Below are positions 1 to 8,036 of a DNA stretch of 14,217 bases, in pieces. Position 1 is the stretch's first letter, and each line of letters opens with the position of its first letter. The position numbers were made by a program, and so were the translations under genes. Source of the stretch: Clostridiaceae bacterium (lineage in GTDB: Bacteria; Bacillota; Clostridia; Oscillospirales; Acutalibacteraceae); assembly GCA_016295895.1 (NCBI GenBank), contig JAEDKI010000027.1, positions 1 through 14,217 on the forward strand. The letters run 5' to 3'. The notes under the pieces were generated by a model that saw only the letters and a list, made by a program, of their open reading frames with translations, was not told the DNA's origin and ran no database searches.

Positions 1-122
1 CTCTCATCATCGGCCTCATCGCAATTGTTGTTATCGCAGCTCTTGCGCTTCTCGGTCCCAAGGTCAAACAAAAGTTCGAACAAATCAATAACGAGCTTGA
101 CAAGGCAACTTCACCGGCATAA
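1..122 (+). CDS. flp: Flp/Fap-type pilin, first tandem copy (5' end missing)
   Basis: This is the C-terminal 39 residues of an Flp (type IVb, Tad) major pilin; the start lies left of the window. The visible part begins inside the conserved hydrophobic stretch LIIGLIAIVVIAALALLG, which is both the membrane anchor before assembly and the filament core. It ends with a short charged tail (KQKFEQINNELDKATSPA) and TAA at 120-122. It matches the complete pilin at 177-350 except for one residue (Val for Ile in GPKV/GPKI). Only 54 nt separate its stop from the next pilin start, with no convincing promoter between, so the two are probably cotranscribed. The identity is secure because the second copy shows the full family pattern; what precedes it cannot be seen. 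Confidence 0.9.
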   Translation, partial: LIIGLIAIVVIAALALLGPKVKQKFEQINNELDKATSPA

Positions 123-176
123 TAATTAACAGAACTTAATTAGTAATGGTTGAATTACTTAACGGAGGTAAGCATT

Positions 177-350
177 ATGTTAATGAATTGGCTTAAAGAC
201 GAAGACGGCCAGGGCATGGTAGAATATGCTCTCATCATCGGCCTCATCGCAATTGTTGTTATCGCAGCTCTTGCGCTTCTCGGCCCCAAGATCAAACAAA
301 AGTTTGAGCAAATCAATAACGAGCTTGACAAGGCAACTTCACCGGCATAA
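177..350 (+). CDS. flp: Flp/Fap-type major pilin, second tandem copy
   Basis: A 57-residue type IVb prepilin, the usual size for Flp subunits. A short basic/acidic leader (MLMNWLKDEDG) is followed by the class IVb processing site DG|QGMVEY. Cleavage after the Gly leaves Gln at +1 and the Glu-Tyr pair at +5/+6, the hallmark of Flp pilins. A hydrophobic helix of about 20 residues and a short charged tail follow. The mature subunit would be about 46 residues and would polymerise outside the cell into the Tad adhesion pilus. ATG 177 is chosen because GGAGG at 164-168 lies 8 nt upstream; an ATG at 183 and an upstream in-frame start at 150 are less well placed. It is the last pilin before two stem-loops and the assembly genes. 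Confidence 0.95.
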   Translation: MLMNWLKDEDGQGMVEYALIIGLIAIVVIAALALLGPKIKQKFEQINNELDKATSPA

Positions 351-387
351 TAATTGTCGGCGAAAAACAAAAATAAAAACCTAAGGA

Positions 388-423
388 GCGGGGAAAAGCT
401 TGCGTTTGCGGACTTTTCCCCGC
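388..423 (+). promoter_or_regulatory. Strong stem-loop after the pilin genes (mRNA stability or attenuation element)
   Basis: A perfect 11-bp inverted repeat, GCGGGGAAAAG (388-398) and CTTTTCCCCGC (413-423), encloses a 14-nt loop. No T-run follows, so it is not a classical intrinsic terminator. Lying 38 nt after the pilin stop, it could block 3' exonucleases and stabilise the pilin mRNA, or act together with the second hairpin at 469-501. A weak extended -10-like element (TGTTAAAAT, 427-435) follows it but lacks a good -35. The role is inferred; the base pairing is seen. Confidence 0.65.
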
Positions 424-468
424 AAATGTTAAAATGGGAGATTCGCTCCTGCAAATATTTCTACAATG

Positions 469-501
469 AATTAAGGGCAGGAATACTGCTCTTAATTTTT
501 T
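469..501 (+). terminator. Intrinsic terminator-like hairpin between pilin and tadE
   Basis: AATTAAGGGCAG (469-480) pairs with CTGCTCTTAATT (486-497) over 12 bp with one G-U wobble and a 5-nt loop (GAATA). Its 3' arm runs into a T-tract (496-501). This is the normal architecture of a rho-independent terminator. The tadE ribosome binding site begins at once behind it (AGGCGGTGA, 502-510). Because the assembly genes follow with no clear promoter of their own, it probably works as a partial terminator that lowers expression of tadE and later genes relative to pilin. Confidence 0.75.
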
Positions 502-518
502 AGGCGGTGAATATTGTA

Positions 519-926
519 ATGAAGAAAAAACTGAAAAACGAAAAAGGTCAGGCGATGGTTGAATTTGCCCTCGTTCTGCCGATTCTTCTTTTTGTGGTTT
601 GCGGAATTATCGATTTCGGCTGGCTGTTTTTCAATCAGCTTTCGCTTGATAATGCCTGCCGTGAGGGTGCGCGGTATGCGGCTGTCTGCTCAGAGGACAA
701 GAACTGCGAAGTGTTGACTAAGAATCATATTAACAATATCATCGCTCCCGTGCTGGATGATGTGGAAATAACCATAACCTACACGGATCTTTCCGATAAG
801 CTCAACGGTGATGTAGTTGTACACTTAGAGGCTGACATGCATATTCTGACCCCTGTTCTCGGCATTATAAACGGAAGCCAGACCAAAACTCTGACCTCCG
901 AGGTCGTTATGAAGGTCGAAACATAA
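519..926 (+). CDS. tadE: TadE/TadG-family pseudopilin
   Basis: A 135-residue minor pilin-like protein. It has a basic leader (MKKKLKNEKG), the prepilin processing site KG|QAMVEFALVLP with Glu at +5, a hydrophobic helix at about residues 11-39, and a soluble domain that starts with the family-typical ACREGARYAA. Two cysteines (57 and 63) could form a small disulfide loop after export. TadE-type proteins are cut by the same prepilin peptidase as Flp and are needed for pilus assembly, perhaps as initiating or tip subunits. ATG 519 is preferred over GTG 507 because AGGCGGTGA (502-510) sits at the right distance only for the ATG. It follows the hairpin at 469-501 and is the only TadE-like gene in the window; many Tad loci have two or three (TadE, TadF, TadG). 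Confidence 0.9.
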   Translation: MKKKLKNEKGQAMVEFALVLPILLFVVCGIIDFGWLFFNQLSLDNACREGARYAAVCSEDKNCEVLTKNHINNIIAPVLDDVEITITYTDLSDKLNGDVVVHLEADMHILTPVLGIINGSQTKTLTSEVVMKVET

Positions 927-1043
927 TTTGCCTGTTTGGCATGGATGTTGGGTTTTGCGCTTGCGGTTTTCGGCGGCTTCATCGGCGATGCCGTAACGCA
1001 TGATGCTTAACAAAGTAATCCCAAGAAAGGAATCAATGAAAAG
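927..1043 (+). other. 117-nt spacer between tadE and cpaB with a small in-frame hydrophobic ORF
   Basis: This is the longest gap between the core assembly genes. The tadE frame stays open after its TAA up to TAA 1008-1010. From ATG 945 it would encode 21 residues (MLGFALAVFGGFIGDAVTHDA), hydrophobic and membrane-like, but no ribosome binding site precedes that ATG. AAAGGA (1026-1031) near the right end serves cpaB. I see no convincing promoter or terminator here. Confidence 0.3.
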
Positions 1044-1856
1044 ATGAAAAAGATTTATCTTATTGCAACGATTTTTGCGCTTATTGCAGGCTTTGCAACC
1101 TGGCTTTTTGCAACTGAAATTGACAAGAAAACAACTATCAAGGATGTCGAGAAGGCAACCGTAGTAGTTCCCTTAGCGGATATTGATGAATACACCGTTC
1201 TGACCCCCGAAATGCTGACAACCGTTCAGTTGCCGACAAGCTCAATAACTTACGGCACGGTAACGAAGATTGAAGATGTCGTTGGCTACATGAACAATGT
1301 TAAGCTCTATGCAGGCGAGCAGATTATCGCCGATAAGCTCACTTTGGTGGGTCAGATATCGAATGATTCAAGGCTGTCTTATGAGCTCAAGAAAGGGGAA
1401 CTGGCTGTCGGCGTTGAATGCTCGGTAGCAGGCGGTATCGCAGGTTATCTGAAGCCCGGCGACAGAATTAACCTATATTCTGTAAATGTAAATAAAGGTG
1501 AATCAAAGCTCCTTTTGCCAAATGTTCTTGTTATAAAGGTTGGCTCTCTGGCAGAGAATAAATCTGCCGAAGCAGAAGAGTCAGAGCTTGTTTCATATGC
1601 GAATCTTGTCATTTCGATTACCAAAGAACAAATGAATCAGATTACGGCGGAGTATGCGGCAGGCGTTGACACCTTCTTCTGTGCTCTCGTTCCGTTCTCA
1701 GAGGGCAATCAGATGAAGGGCGAAGTAAACGAGGATGTAACCGCCCATGAAATTCAGACCAACCCCTATTCGCCGGTTACAATCGTTGCTTTTGAGGATC
1801 TTCCCGAGCCGACAACGGCGGCTGAAGAAAAAACCGAATCAACCACGGCGGCTTGA
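1044..1856 (+). CDS. cpaB: Flp pilus assembly protein CpaB/RcpC
   Basis: A 270-residue protein with an uncleaved N-terminal membrane anchor (about residues 4-23). A SAF-type domain (about 38-103) starts VVVPLADIDEYTVLTPEML. A C-terminal RcpC/CpaB domain (about 113-215) contains the family signature GYLKPGDRINLY. In diderm Tad systems CpaB/RcpC is periplasmic and associates with the secretin. In this apparently monoderm organism there is no secretin gene in view, so it more likely sits outside the membrane bridging to the cell wall. The C-terminus is a short Thr/Ala/Glu-rich tail (after about residue 254). ATG 1044 has AAAGGA about 12 nt upstream; an ATG at 1036 is out of frame and stops after three codons. 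It is followed by tadZ after 33 nt. Confidence 0.88.
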   Translation: MKKIYLIATIFALIAGFATWLFATEIDKKTTIKDVEKATVVVPLADIDEYTVLTPEMLTTVQLPTSSITYGTVTKIEDVVGYMNNVKLYAGEQIIADKLTLVGQISNDSRLSYELKKGELAVGVECSVAGGIAGYLKPGDRINLYSVNVNKGESKLLLPNVLVIKVGSLAENKSAEAEESELVSYANLVISITKEQMNQITAEYAAGVDTFFCALVPFSEGNQMKGEVNEDVTAHEIQTNPYSPVTIVAFEDLPEPTTAAEEKTESTTAA

Positions 1857-1889
1857 TAAAACGCATTAATTAAATAGTGAGGTATCCCT

Positions 1890-3143
1890 ATGGAAAAACT
1901 GAATGCAGTTGTTTTATCCGAAGACATTGATTTAAGAATATACATTAAAAACCACCTTAAAGGCGATAATATCGTCATTTCCGGTTATTCCGATTTCGGA
2001 AGCGCAGGAAAGCTGAAGGCGGAGAGCCTTTTCCCCGATATCGTTATCTGCGCCGTCAGAGGCGAGGTCAGCCCGACTATTTTCAGCTTTATTCAGCAGC
2101 TTCTGATAAGCGTTCGCAATTGTGTCGTCGTTCTTGTCAGCGACCATATAACCGTTGACCTTGTCAGCAATGCGGCAAGGTTCGGAGTTAAAGGCGTTAT
2201 TCCGATGGAAACAGGCGCCGATGACTTTGAAAAAGAGCTTTTGAATATTTTCGATCTTGAGCGTCAGAGAAGACTCGACACCAACGAGAGCCAGAATATC
2301 CGTTCAAAGGTTCTCTCATTCTTCGGCGGTAAGGGCGGCACGGGAAAAACAACCCTGGCTGTCAACGCCGCAACCCAGATTTCAAAGCTCGGCAAGAGAA
2401 CAATGCTTATTGACCTTGACTTGCAGTTCGGCGATGTCACAATGGCTCTTGACCTTAATCCGAGAAACACAATTGTTGAGCTTGTTCAGGACAGAGCGGG
2501 CATAACAATTGAAAACATAAACAGCTTCTCGGAAACTCATAACACGGGTCTCAGCGTTCTCGGCGCACCGAAAAATCCCGAATATGCCGAATACATAAAG
2601 CCGGAAGATGTTGAAAGAATCATTGACACTCTGCGCCCGTATTTTGAGTATATCGTTCTTGATCTGCCTCCCGTTCTCAATGATCAGACCATAACGGCGA
2701 TTGAGAATTCGGAAGAAGTCTATATGGTTTATAATATGGATATTCTTTCTCTCAAGAATGCCAAGGCGTGCGCCGATGTATTAAGACAGCTCAACCAGGG
2801 CGATAAGCTCAAGCTTGTCATAAACAAAAACACAAAGAGTCTTATTAACGCAAAGGACTTTGAAAAAACGGTTGAAATGCCTGTTTACGCCTTTATCGGC
2901 GAGGATTCAAAGCTTGCAAACACCTGCATAAACAAGGGAATCCCCATTATGATCGCAAGCCCGCAGTCCGAGGTAGCCCGTGATATTAAAGAATTTGTCA
3001 AGACCGTTCTTGCCTCATATACAAAAGTTAAGACCATCAATGAGGAAGCGGGCAAAAGAATTGCAAATCCGCTCAAGAAGCTGCCGACCAAAAAGCCCGA
3101 AGCTCAGAAGCCGGCAAAGAAAAAACCCGCAGCAAAAAAATAA
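1890..3143 (+). CDS. tadZ: TadZ/CpaE, pseudo-receiver plus ParA/MinD-like ATPase
   Basis: A 417-residue pilus localisation protein. Residues 1-120 form a receiver-like domain, but the phosphoacceptor position is Ala55 (PDIVICA where active receivers have PDxxxxD), so it is probably not phosphorylated, as usual for TadZ/CpaE. Residues about 138-380 are a ParA/MinD-type ATPase with deviant Walker A KGGTGKTT (148-155, signature Lys148), switch I/A' LIDLDLQFGD (173-182) and Walker B IVLDLPP (255-261). Known TadZ proteins mark the cell pole and recruit TadA. The last 23 residues are an unusual Lys/Pro/Ala-rich basic tail that could bind membrane, nucleic acid or an acidic partner. The ribosome binding site is GTGAGG, about 8 nt before ATG. 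tadA follows 36 nt later. Confidence 0.92.
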   Translation: MEKLNAVVLSEDIDLRIYIKNHLKGDNIVISGYSDFGSAGKLKAESLFPDIVICAVRGEVSPTIFSFIQQLLISVRNCVVVLVSDHITVDLVSNAARFGVKGVIPMETGADDFEKELLNIFDLERQRRLDTNESQNIRSKVLSFFGGKGGTGKTTLAVNAATQISKLGKRTMLIDLDLQFGDVTMALDLNPRNTIVELVQDRAGITIENINSFSETHNTGLSVLGAPKNPEYAEYIKPEDVERIIDTLRPYFEYIVLDLPPVLNDQTITAIENSEEVYMVYNMDILSLKNAKACADVLRQLNQGDKLKLVINKNTKSLINAKDFEKTVEMPVYAFIGEDSKLANTCINKGIPIMIASPQSEVARDIKEFVKTVLASYTKVKTINEEAGKRIANPLKKLPTKKPEAQKPAKKKPAAKK

Positions 3144-3179
3144 GCAAATAATTTGATTCCCCGGGAGGAAAAGTGATTT

Positions 3180-4548
<1,369 letters not shown>

Positions 4549-4568
<20 letters not shown>

Positions 4569-5532
4569 TATGCTCCTGCTCACTTTTTCGATTGCAATGT
4601 TCATTTTCTCAATCATTGTCTGTGTTGTTTCAACAGTAACCAAAGAGCGCAGACAGGTTGTAACAAGAATCGAAAAAATGAAGCCTGAATCATTGGACAT
4701 TGGCAAAAGAATAAAGGATAAGCGTGAAGCAAGAAGACTGAAAATCGAGAGCAAGGCAAAAAGCGGTCAATCCCTCAGAAGAAAAAAGCTTATGGACACC
4801 ATCTTCAACGAGCTGGTTCTTGCGGATATTCTTATGGGGCCCGAAGAATTTTCGATTCTCTGGATCGTGCTGACCTTCGTGCCGGGCGCCATTGTTGCTC
4901 TGCTCGGCTTCAATCCCATTGCGTCGATTGGTCTCGGAATAATGGGCTCTTTAGGGCCGATTATTGTGATTTCCATGAAAAAGAACAAGAGAAGAAAGGC
5001 GTTTGAGGCTCAGCTCAGCGACGCTCTCATGGTTATCTGTAACTGCCTTCGTTCGGGTCTTTCGTTTCAGCAGTCAATCGAAACCATCGCAAACGACATG
5101 CCTGCGCCCATCGGCGTTGAGTTCAGCAGAGTAGTCAGCGAAATGAACTACGGCGCAACCATGGAGGAAGCTCTCAACAACATGGTTAAGCGCATTAAAA
5201 GCCCCGACCTTATGATAGCAATTTCCGCCGTAAGCGTTCAGAGACAGACGGGCGGCAACCTTTCAAAAATTCTTGATACGATTTCAGAAACCATCAGAGA
5301 CCGATTGAAAATCAAGAGTGAAATAAGTGCTCTGACTGCACAGGGCAGAACCTCGGGAATGCTCATCGGAGCGCTTCCGGTTATGATTCTGTTCATGCTG
5401 ATGGTTATTTCGCCCGATTATGTTGAAACCTTTTTCGCAACAAAAGCGGGAAACATTATGCTTGCCGTTGCGGCGGTCATGGAGATAATCGGCTTCTTTG
5501 CAATCAGAAAAGTTGTTACGATTGAATATTAA
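4549..5532 (+). CDS. tadB: TadB, type II secretion system F-family platform protein
   Basis: A 327-residue polytopic inner-membrane protein. Membrane segments are predicted by eye at about 6-28, 102-120, 124-143, 268-287 and 301-319. The cytoplasmic loop at about 152-265 carries the T2SSF domain (FEAQLSDALMVICNCLRSGLS and QRQTGGNLSKILDTISETIR-type motifs). TadB and TadC form the membrane platform on which TadA acts to extract and stack pilins. Its start lies inside the end of tadA; CGGAG at 4532-4536, also inside tadA, provides the ribosome binding site about 12 nt before ATG. The basic stretch between the first and second membrane segments (about 31-80) is rich in Lys/Arg, consistent with a cytoplasmic side. 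Confidence 0.93.
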
Positions 5533-5556
5533 TTTTTATCCTGTGAGGTGACTTGA

Positions 5557-6477
5557 ATGGAATTAATGGTAATAGCATATGCTTTGTTAGCTTTTGCCTT
5601 GATTTTGTTGATTCTTGGCCCAATGGGAAAGAAAGAAGACAGTAAAAATCGGCGAATCGGTTATTTCAAACGGGATAAAAGCAGATTTAATTTCGGCAAT
5701 CTTGAGGGTTCGTTCTTTGACAGAGTTATCGGACCGTCCTTCCAAAAGATTCTGAAGTTTATTGACTCAAAAACTCCTCAGAAAAAAGAGGGTTCTGAGA
5801 GCAAGAACGAACAGATCGAGAAAATGCTCCGTCTTGCGGGTCTTTTTATCGATGTTCAGACCTATAATTTCAGAAAAACGGTTTTTACGATTGCGTTGGT
5901 TACGGTAACGCTTGTGTTGCTTTTGATACTGAAGCTTGACACAATGATCAGCCTCCTGATTCTTCTTGTAGCCGCTGTTCTGGCAATTGTCGGCCCTTCA
6001 TTTTTCCTCAAGCAGATGGCTAAGAATCATCAGCTCGGAATCAAAAGACAGCTCCCTGACGCAATGGATTTGCTCAGCGTTTGTATTGAAGCGGGTCTCA
6101 GCTTTGACGCCGCTCTGATGAAGGTGTCGGAAAAAATGAGCGGACCGTTCATTGATGAGCTTCTCATAGTTTACAGAGAAATTCAGATGGGCAGAACAAG
6201 GCGTGATGCGCTTCAGACCCTTGCGGATTCAACAACCGTTGACGAGCTTAAAACATTTGTCTCGGCTCTTATACAGGCTGAACAGCTTGGTATTCCGATT
6301 AACAATATCATGCAGACCCAGGCAGAGCAGCTCCGTGAAACAAGAAAGCTTGAAGCCAAAGAAAAGGGAATGAAATCTTCAATTAAAATGCTTATTCCCA
6401 TGCTGATTTTTATTTTCCCGGTTGTATTTATCATTATTCTCGGACCCACCGTTATGAATATTATCAATGGGTTCTAA
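5557..6477 (+). CDS. tadC: TadC, type II secretion system F-family platform protein
   Basis: A 306-residue membrane protein, the usual partner of TadB. Membrane segments lie at about 4-21, 107-126, 129-150 and 276-297. The T2SSF loop (about 165-270) begins RQLPDAMDLLSVCIEAGLSF, the characteristic TadC version of this motif, and later has AEQLGIPINNIMQTQAEQLR-type sequence. It is expected to complete the inner-membrane platform with TadB. It starts 24 nt after tadB behind GTGAGGTGA and ends 12 nt before the DUF192 gene, so it is part of the same operon. Confidence 0.93.
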   Translation: MELMVIAYALLAFALILLILGPMGKKEDSKNRRIGYFKRDKSRFNFGNLEGSFFDRVIGPSFQKILKFIDSKTPQKKEGSESKNEQIEKMLRLAGLFIDVQTYNFRKTVFTIALVTVTLVLLLILKLDTMISLLILLVAAVLAIVGPSFFLKQMAKNHQLGIKRQLPDAMDLLSVCIEAGLSFDAALMKVSEKMSGPFIDELLIVYREIQMGRTRRDALQTLADSTTVDELKTFVSALIQAEQLGIPINNIMQTQAEQLRETRKLEAKEKGMKSSIKMLIPMLIFIFPVVFIIILGPTVMNIINGF

Positions 6478-6489
6478 GGCGGAATCATA

Positions 6490-6840
6490 ATGAAAAGATT
6501 GACAGTTTATAAAAATGATGTCATAATATTAAAAGATGTCGGCCTTGCAAAGAGCTATTTTTCAAGGCTGAAAGGGCTTATGTTCAAAAAGGAAATGCCT
6601 GAAGACAGCGGCCTTTTGATTGTGCCCTGCAACGAAATACACACCTTTTGCATGAAATTTGCAATCGATGCGGTTTATCTTGATAAAAACGACTGTATTG
6701 TTTTTATTGAGGAGGCAATTGCCCCCGGAAAGATTTGCAAATTACAGCGCAAAGCCAAAAAAGTGCTTGAGCTTTGCCCCAATGTCAGCTCAAAAATCGG
6801 GCTTGCCCCCGGGGATAAGCTCACATTTGAAATCAACTAA
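6490..6840 (+). CDS. DUF192 family protein in the Tad operon
   Basis: A 116-residue protein matching the DUF192 family: RLKGLMF (26-32) followed by GLLIVPCNEIHTFCMKFAID (41-60) and a hydrophobic VYLDKN strand. These are the conserved blocks of this small beta-rich fold. The biochemical function of DUF192 is not established. No signal peptide or membrane helix is visible, so this copy should be cytoplasmic; many relatives elsewhere are exported. It contains five cysteines, two of them in CNEIHTFC, a possible metal or redox pair. The ribosome binding site AAGGCGGA lies about 7 nt upstream of ATG. The position 12 nt after tadC and 15 nt before the coiled-coil gene makes cotranscription likely, implying a role linked to pilus assembly or its regulation. 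Confidence 0.85.
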   Translation: MKRLTVYKNDVIILKDVGLAKSYFSRLKGLMFKKEMPEDSGLLIVPCNEIHTFCMKFAIDAVYLDKNDCIVFIEEAIAPGKICKLQRKAKKVLELCPNVSSKIGLAPGDKLTFEIN

Positions 6841-6855
6841 AGCGAGGAATTACCG

Positions 6856-7923
6856 ATGAAAAAAAAGAGTAACGGAAGCAGAAATACCGAAATAATCGAG
6901 GATAATGTTGTGTCTGATGTTATGGATGAGGTTGGCGGCAGACGTGAAGAGGAAGATAACACAAAAGTAACTTTCAAAAAGGTTCTTAACGGCTACAGCC
7001 CGAGTGAGGTTGATGACTATATCGAAAGTCAGAACCAATATCATACCTCAACCTGCAATATGTATGACGAAAAGCTTAACGAAATGCGTTCGGAAATTAT
7101 GCTTCTTAACCGTGAGCGTGAGTCTCTTATTTCCAAGCACGAAATGCTTCAGCAGGAATTTGAGCAGTATAAGCTTCAGGTTGCTCAGAATGCTGCAGCT
7201 GCTGCCGAAGAAAAGAAAGAGGAAGAAGTTATCATTGAAAAAGACGATGAAACCCTTATTAAAGAAAATGACAGCCTGCGCTCACAGATTGTTGCTCTCA
7301 AAGAAGAAAATGCGGCTCTCCTGAATGAAAAGGAGATCAATCAAGAGAAGCTTGAAGAGCTTGAAAATCTTAAATTGGAAAAGGAAGATCTTGAAAACGA
7401 GATTCTTTCTCTCAATTCAAATATTACTCTCAATAATGCTAAAATCAGAGAGCTTTCTGCGAAAGAAGCGGATCTTGAGCATCTCACCGATGAATTTGTG
7501 CTCCTCAACAAGCAGTTAAATGATGCGGTTGAAAAACGCAACGGCGCTGAAAAAACGGCAGCAATCAAAGCAGAACAGCTTGCAGCCGCCGAGAGCGAGC
7601 AGAATCGCTTGCGTCAGGAGCTTTCCAATTTTGAAATCAGATATTCTCTGCTCCGTCAGCAACTCAAAAAATCAGACGAAGATTTGGATGAACTGAGAAA
7701 AGCGGGAAAACAGCAGGCATATGATTATGCCAACAAGGTCAGCGAAATGCAGGCTGACCTTGCGGCAGAAAAAATCAAGCTTAAAAAGCAGGTTCAGTTC
7801 CATATTTTCCATATCAATCAGCTCGGTTCATTGCTTGACGAGGTCAAAAAGGAATATAATGAAGCCATCACGTCTCTTGACGGGCTTGCAGATTCCGATA
7901 ATTCCGACAATTCTGATGAATAA
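6856..7923 (+). CDS. DivIVA-like coiled-coil protein, last gene of the Tad operon
   Basis: A 355-residue, highly charged protein with no membrane segment. After a 37-residue Asp/Glu-rich N-terminal stretch comes VTFKKVLNGYSPSEVDDYI (38-56). This resembles the DivIVA/GpsB lipid-binding domain signature (F-x3-x-GY-x2-x-EVDxF/Y). A long predicted coiled coil fills about 65-315, broken by an Ala-rich then acidic hinge at about 112-132, and the C-terminus is an acidic Ser/Asp/Asn tail. Known DivIVA proteins sense negative membrane curvature and gather partners at poles or septa. The inference is that this one helps place the Tad machine. Ribosome binding site GCGAGGA lies at 6842-6848. A strong terminator follows directly. 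Confidence in the coiled coil is high; in the DivIVA assignment, moderate. Confidence 0.7.
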   Translation: MKKKSNGSRNTEIIEDNVVSDVMDEVGGRREEEDNTKVTFKKVLNGYSPSEVDDYIESQNQYHTSTCNMYDEKLNEMRSEIMLLNRERESLISKHEMLQQEFEQYKLQVAQNAAAAAEEKKEEEVIIEKDDETLIKENDSLRSQIVALKEENAALLNEKEINQEKLEELENLKLEKEDLENEILSLNSNITLNNAKIRELSAKEADLEHLTDEFVLLNKQLNDAVEKRNGAEKTAAIKAEQLAAAESEQNRLRQELSNFEIRYSLLRQQLKKSDEDLDELRKAGKQQAYDYANKVSEMQADLAAEKIKLKKQVQFHIFHINQLGSLLDEVKKEYNEAITSLDGLADSDNSDNSDE

Positions 7924-7925
7924 CA

Positions 7926-7963
7926 AAAAAAGAAGCGGTAACTTCGGTTGCCGCCTCTTTTTT
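7926..7963 (+). terminator. Rho-independent terminator of the Tad operon
   Basis: AAGAAGCGGTAAC (7930-7942) pairs with GTTGCCGCCTCTT (7947-7959) over 13 positions with one A-C mismatch and one wobble. It is closed by a C(UUCG)G tetraloop and followed by a T-run (7958-7963). It starts 3 nt after the stop codon of the coiled-coil gene and precedes a new promoter, so it cleanly separates the pilus operon from the carbohydrate genes. Confidence 0.93.
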
Positions 7964-7973
7964 GCATTTTCTC

Positions 7974-8002
7974 TTGATACATGAGCGGTTTGGTGATAGA
8001 AT
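7974..8002 (+). promoter_or_regulatory. Sigma-A type promoter for the Dabb-GH43(-GH3) genes
   Basis: TTGATA (7974-7979) and TAGAAT (7997-8002) are separated by 17 nt. TG at 7994-7995 forms an extended -10 element (TGATAGAAT). Each hexamer is one base from or close to consensus. The expected start is near 8009, giving a leader of about 28 nt that contains GGAGGA before the ATG at 8037. It lies directly behind the pilus operon terminator. Confidence 0.8.
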
Positions 8003-8036
8003 ATTAATATAAAATATACGCCACGGAGGAAAAAAC

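Larger units (their letters stand above)
1..355 (+). repeat. Direct tandem duplication of the pilin gene (period 228 bp)
   Basis: Bases 1-127 align with 229-355 without gaps and differ at four positions: 56/284, 63/291, 77/305 and 80/308. Three changes are silent and one gives Val/Ile. The match runs 5 nt past the stop codon (TAATAATT-type end) and then stops abruptly. The left limit is outside the window. The near identity, including synonymous sites, indicates a recent duplication or ongoing gene conversion between the two pilin copies. Confidence 0.9.

Noticed and set aside
406..435. Promoter for tadE (TTGCGG, 18 nt, extended -10 TGTTAAAAT)
   Set aside because: The -35 matches only half of consensus and lies in the loop and arm of the 388-423 stem; it would also read straight into the hairpin at 469-501. 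Kept only as a remark.
507..518. GTG 507 as the tadE start
   Set aside because: It overlaps the AGGCGG ribosome binding site that is correctly spaced for ATG 519, and 519 gives the normal basic leader.
1938..2252. A functional two-component receiver domain in TadZ
   Set aside because: The phosphoacceptor Asp is replaced by Ala55 and the conserved Lys region is not kept; it is a pseudo-receiver as in other TadZ/CpaE proteins.
7004..7519. Open + strand frames inside the coiled-coil gene
   Set aside because: Ser/Leu/Lys/Arg-rich shadow translations of an Asp/Glu/Lys-rich coiled-coil sequence; no ribosome binding sites.
7926..8036. Riboswitch or long leader before the Dabb gene
   Set aside because: The hairpin is fully explained as the upstream operon terminator, and the promoter leaves only about 28 nt of leader.
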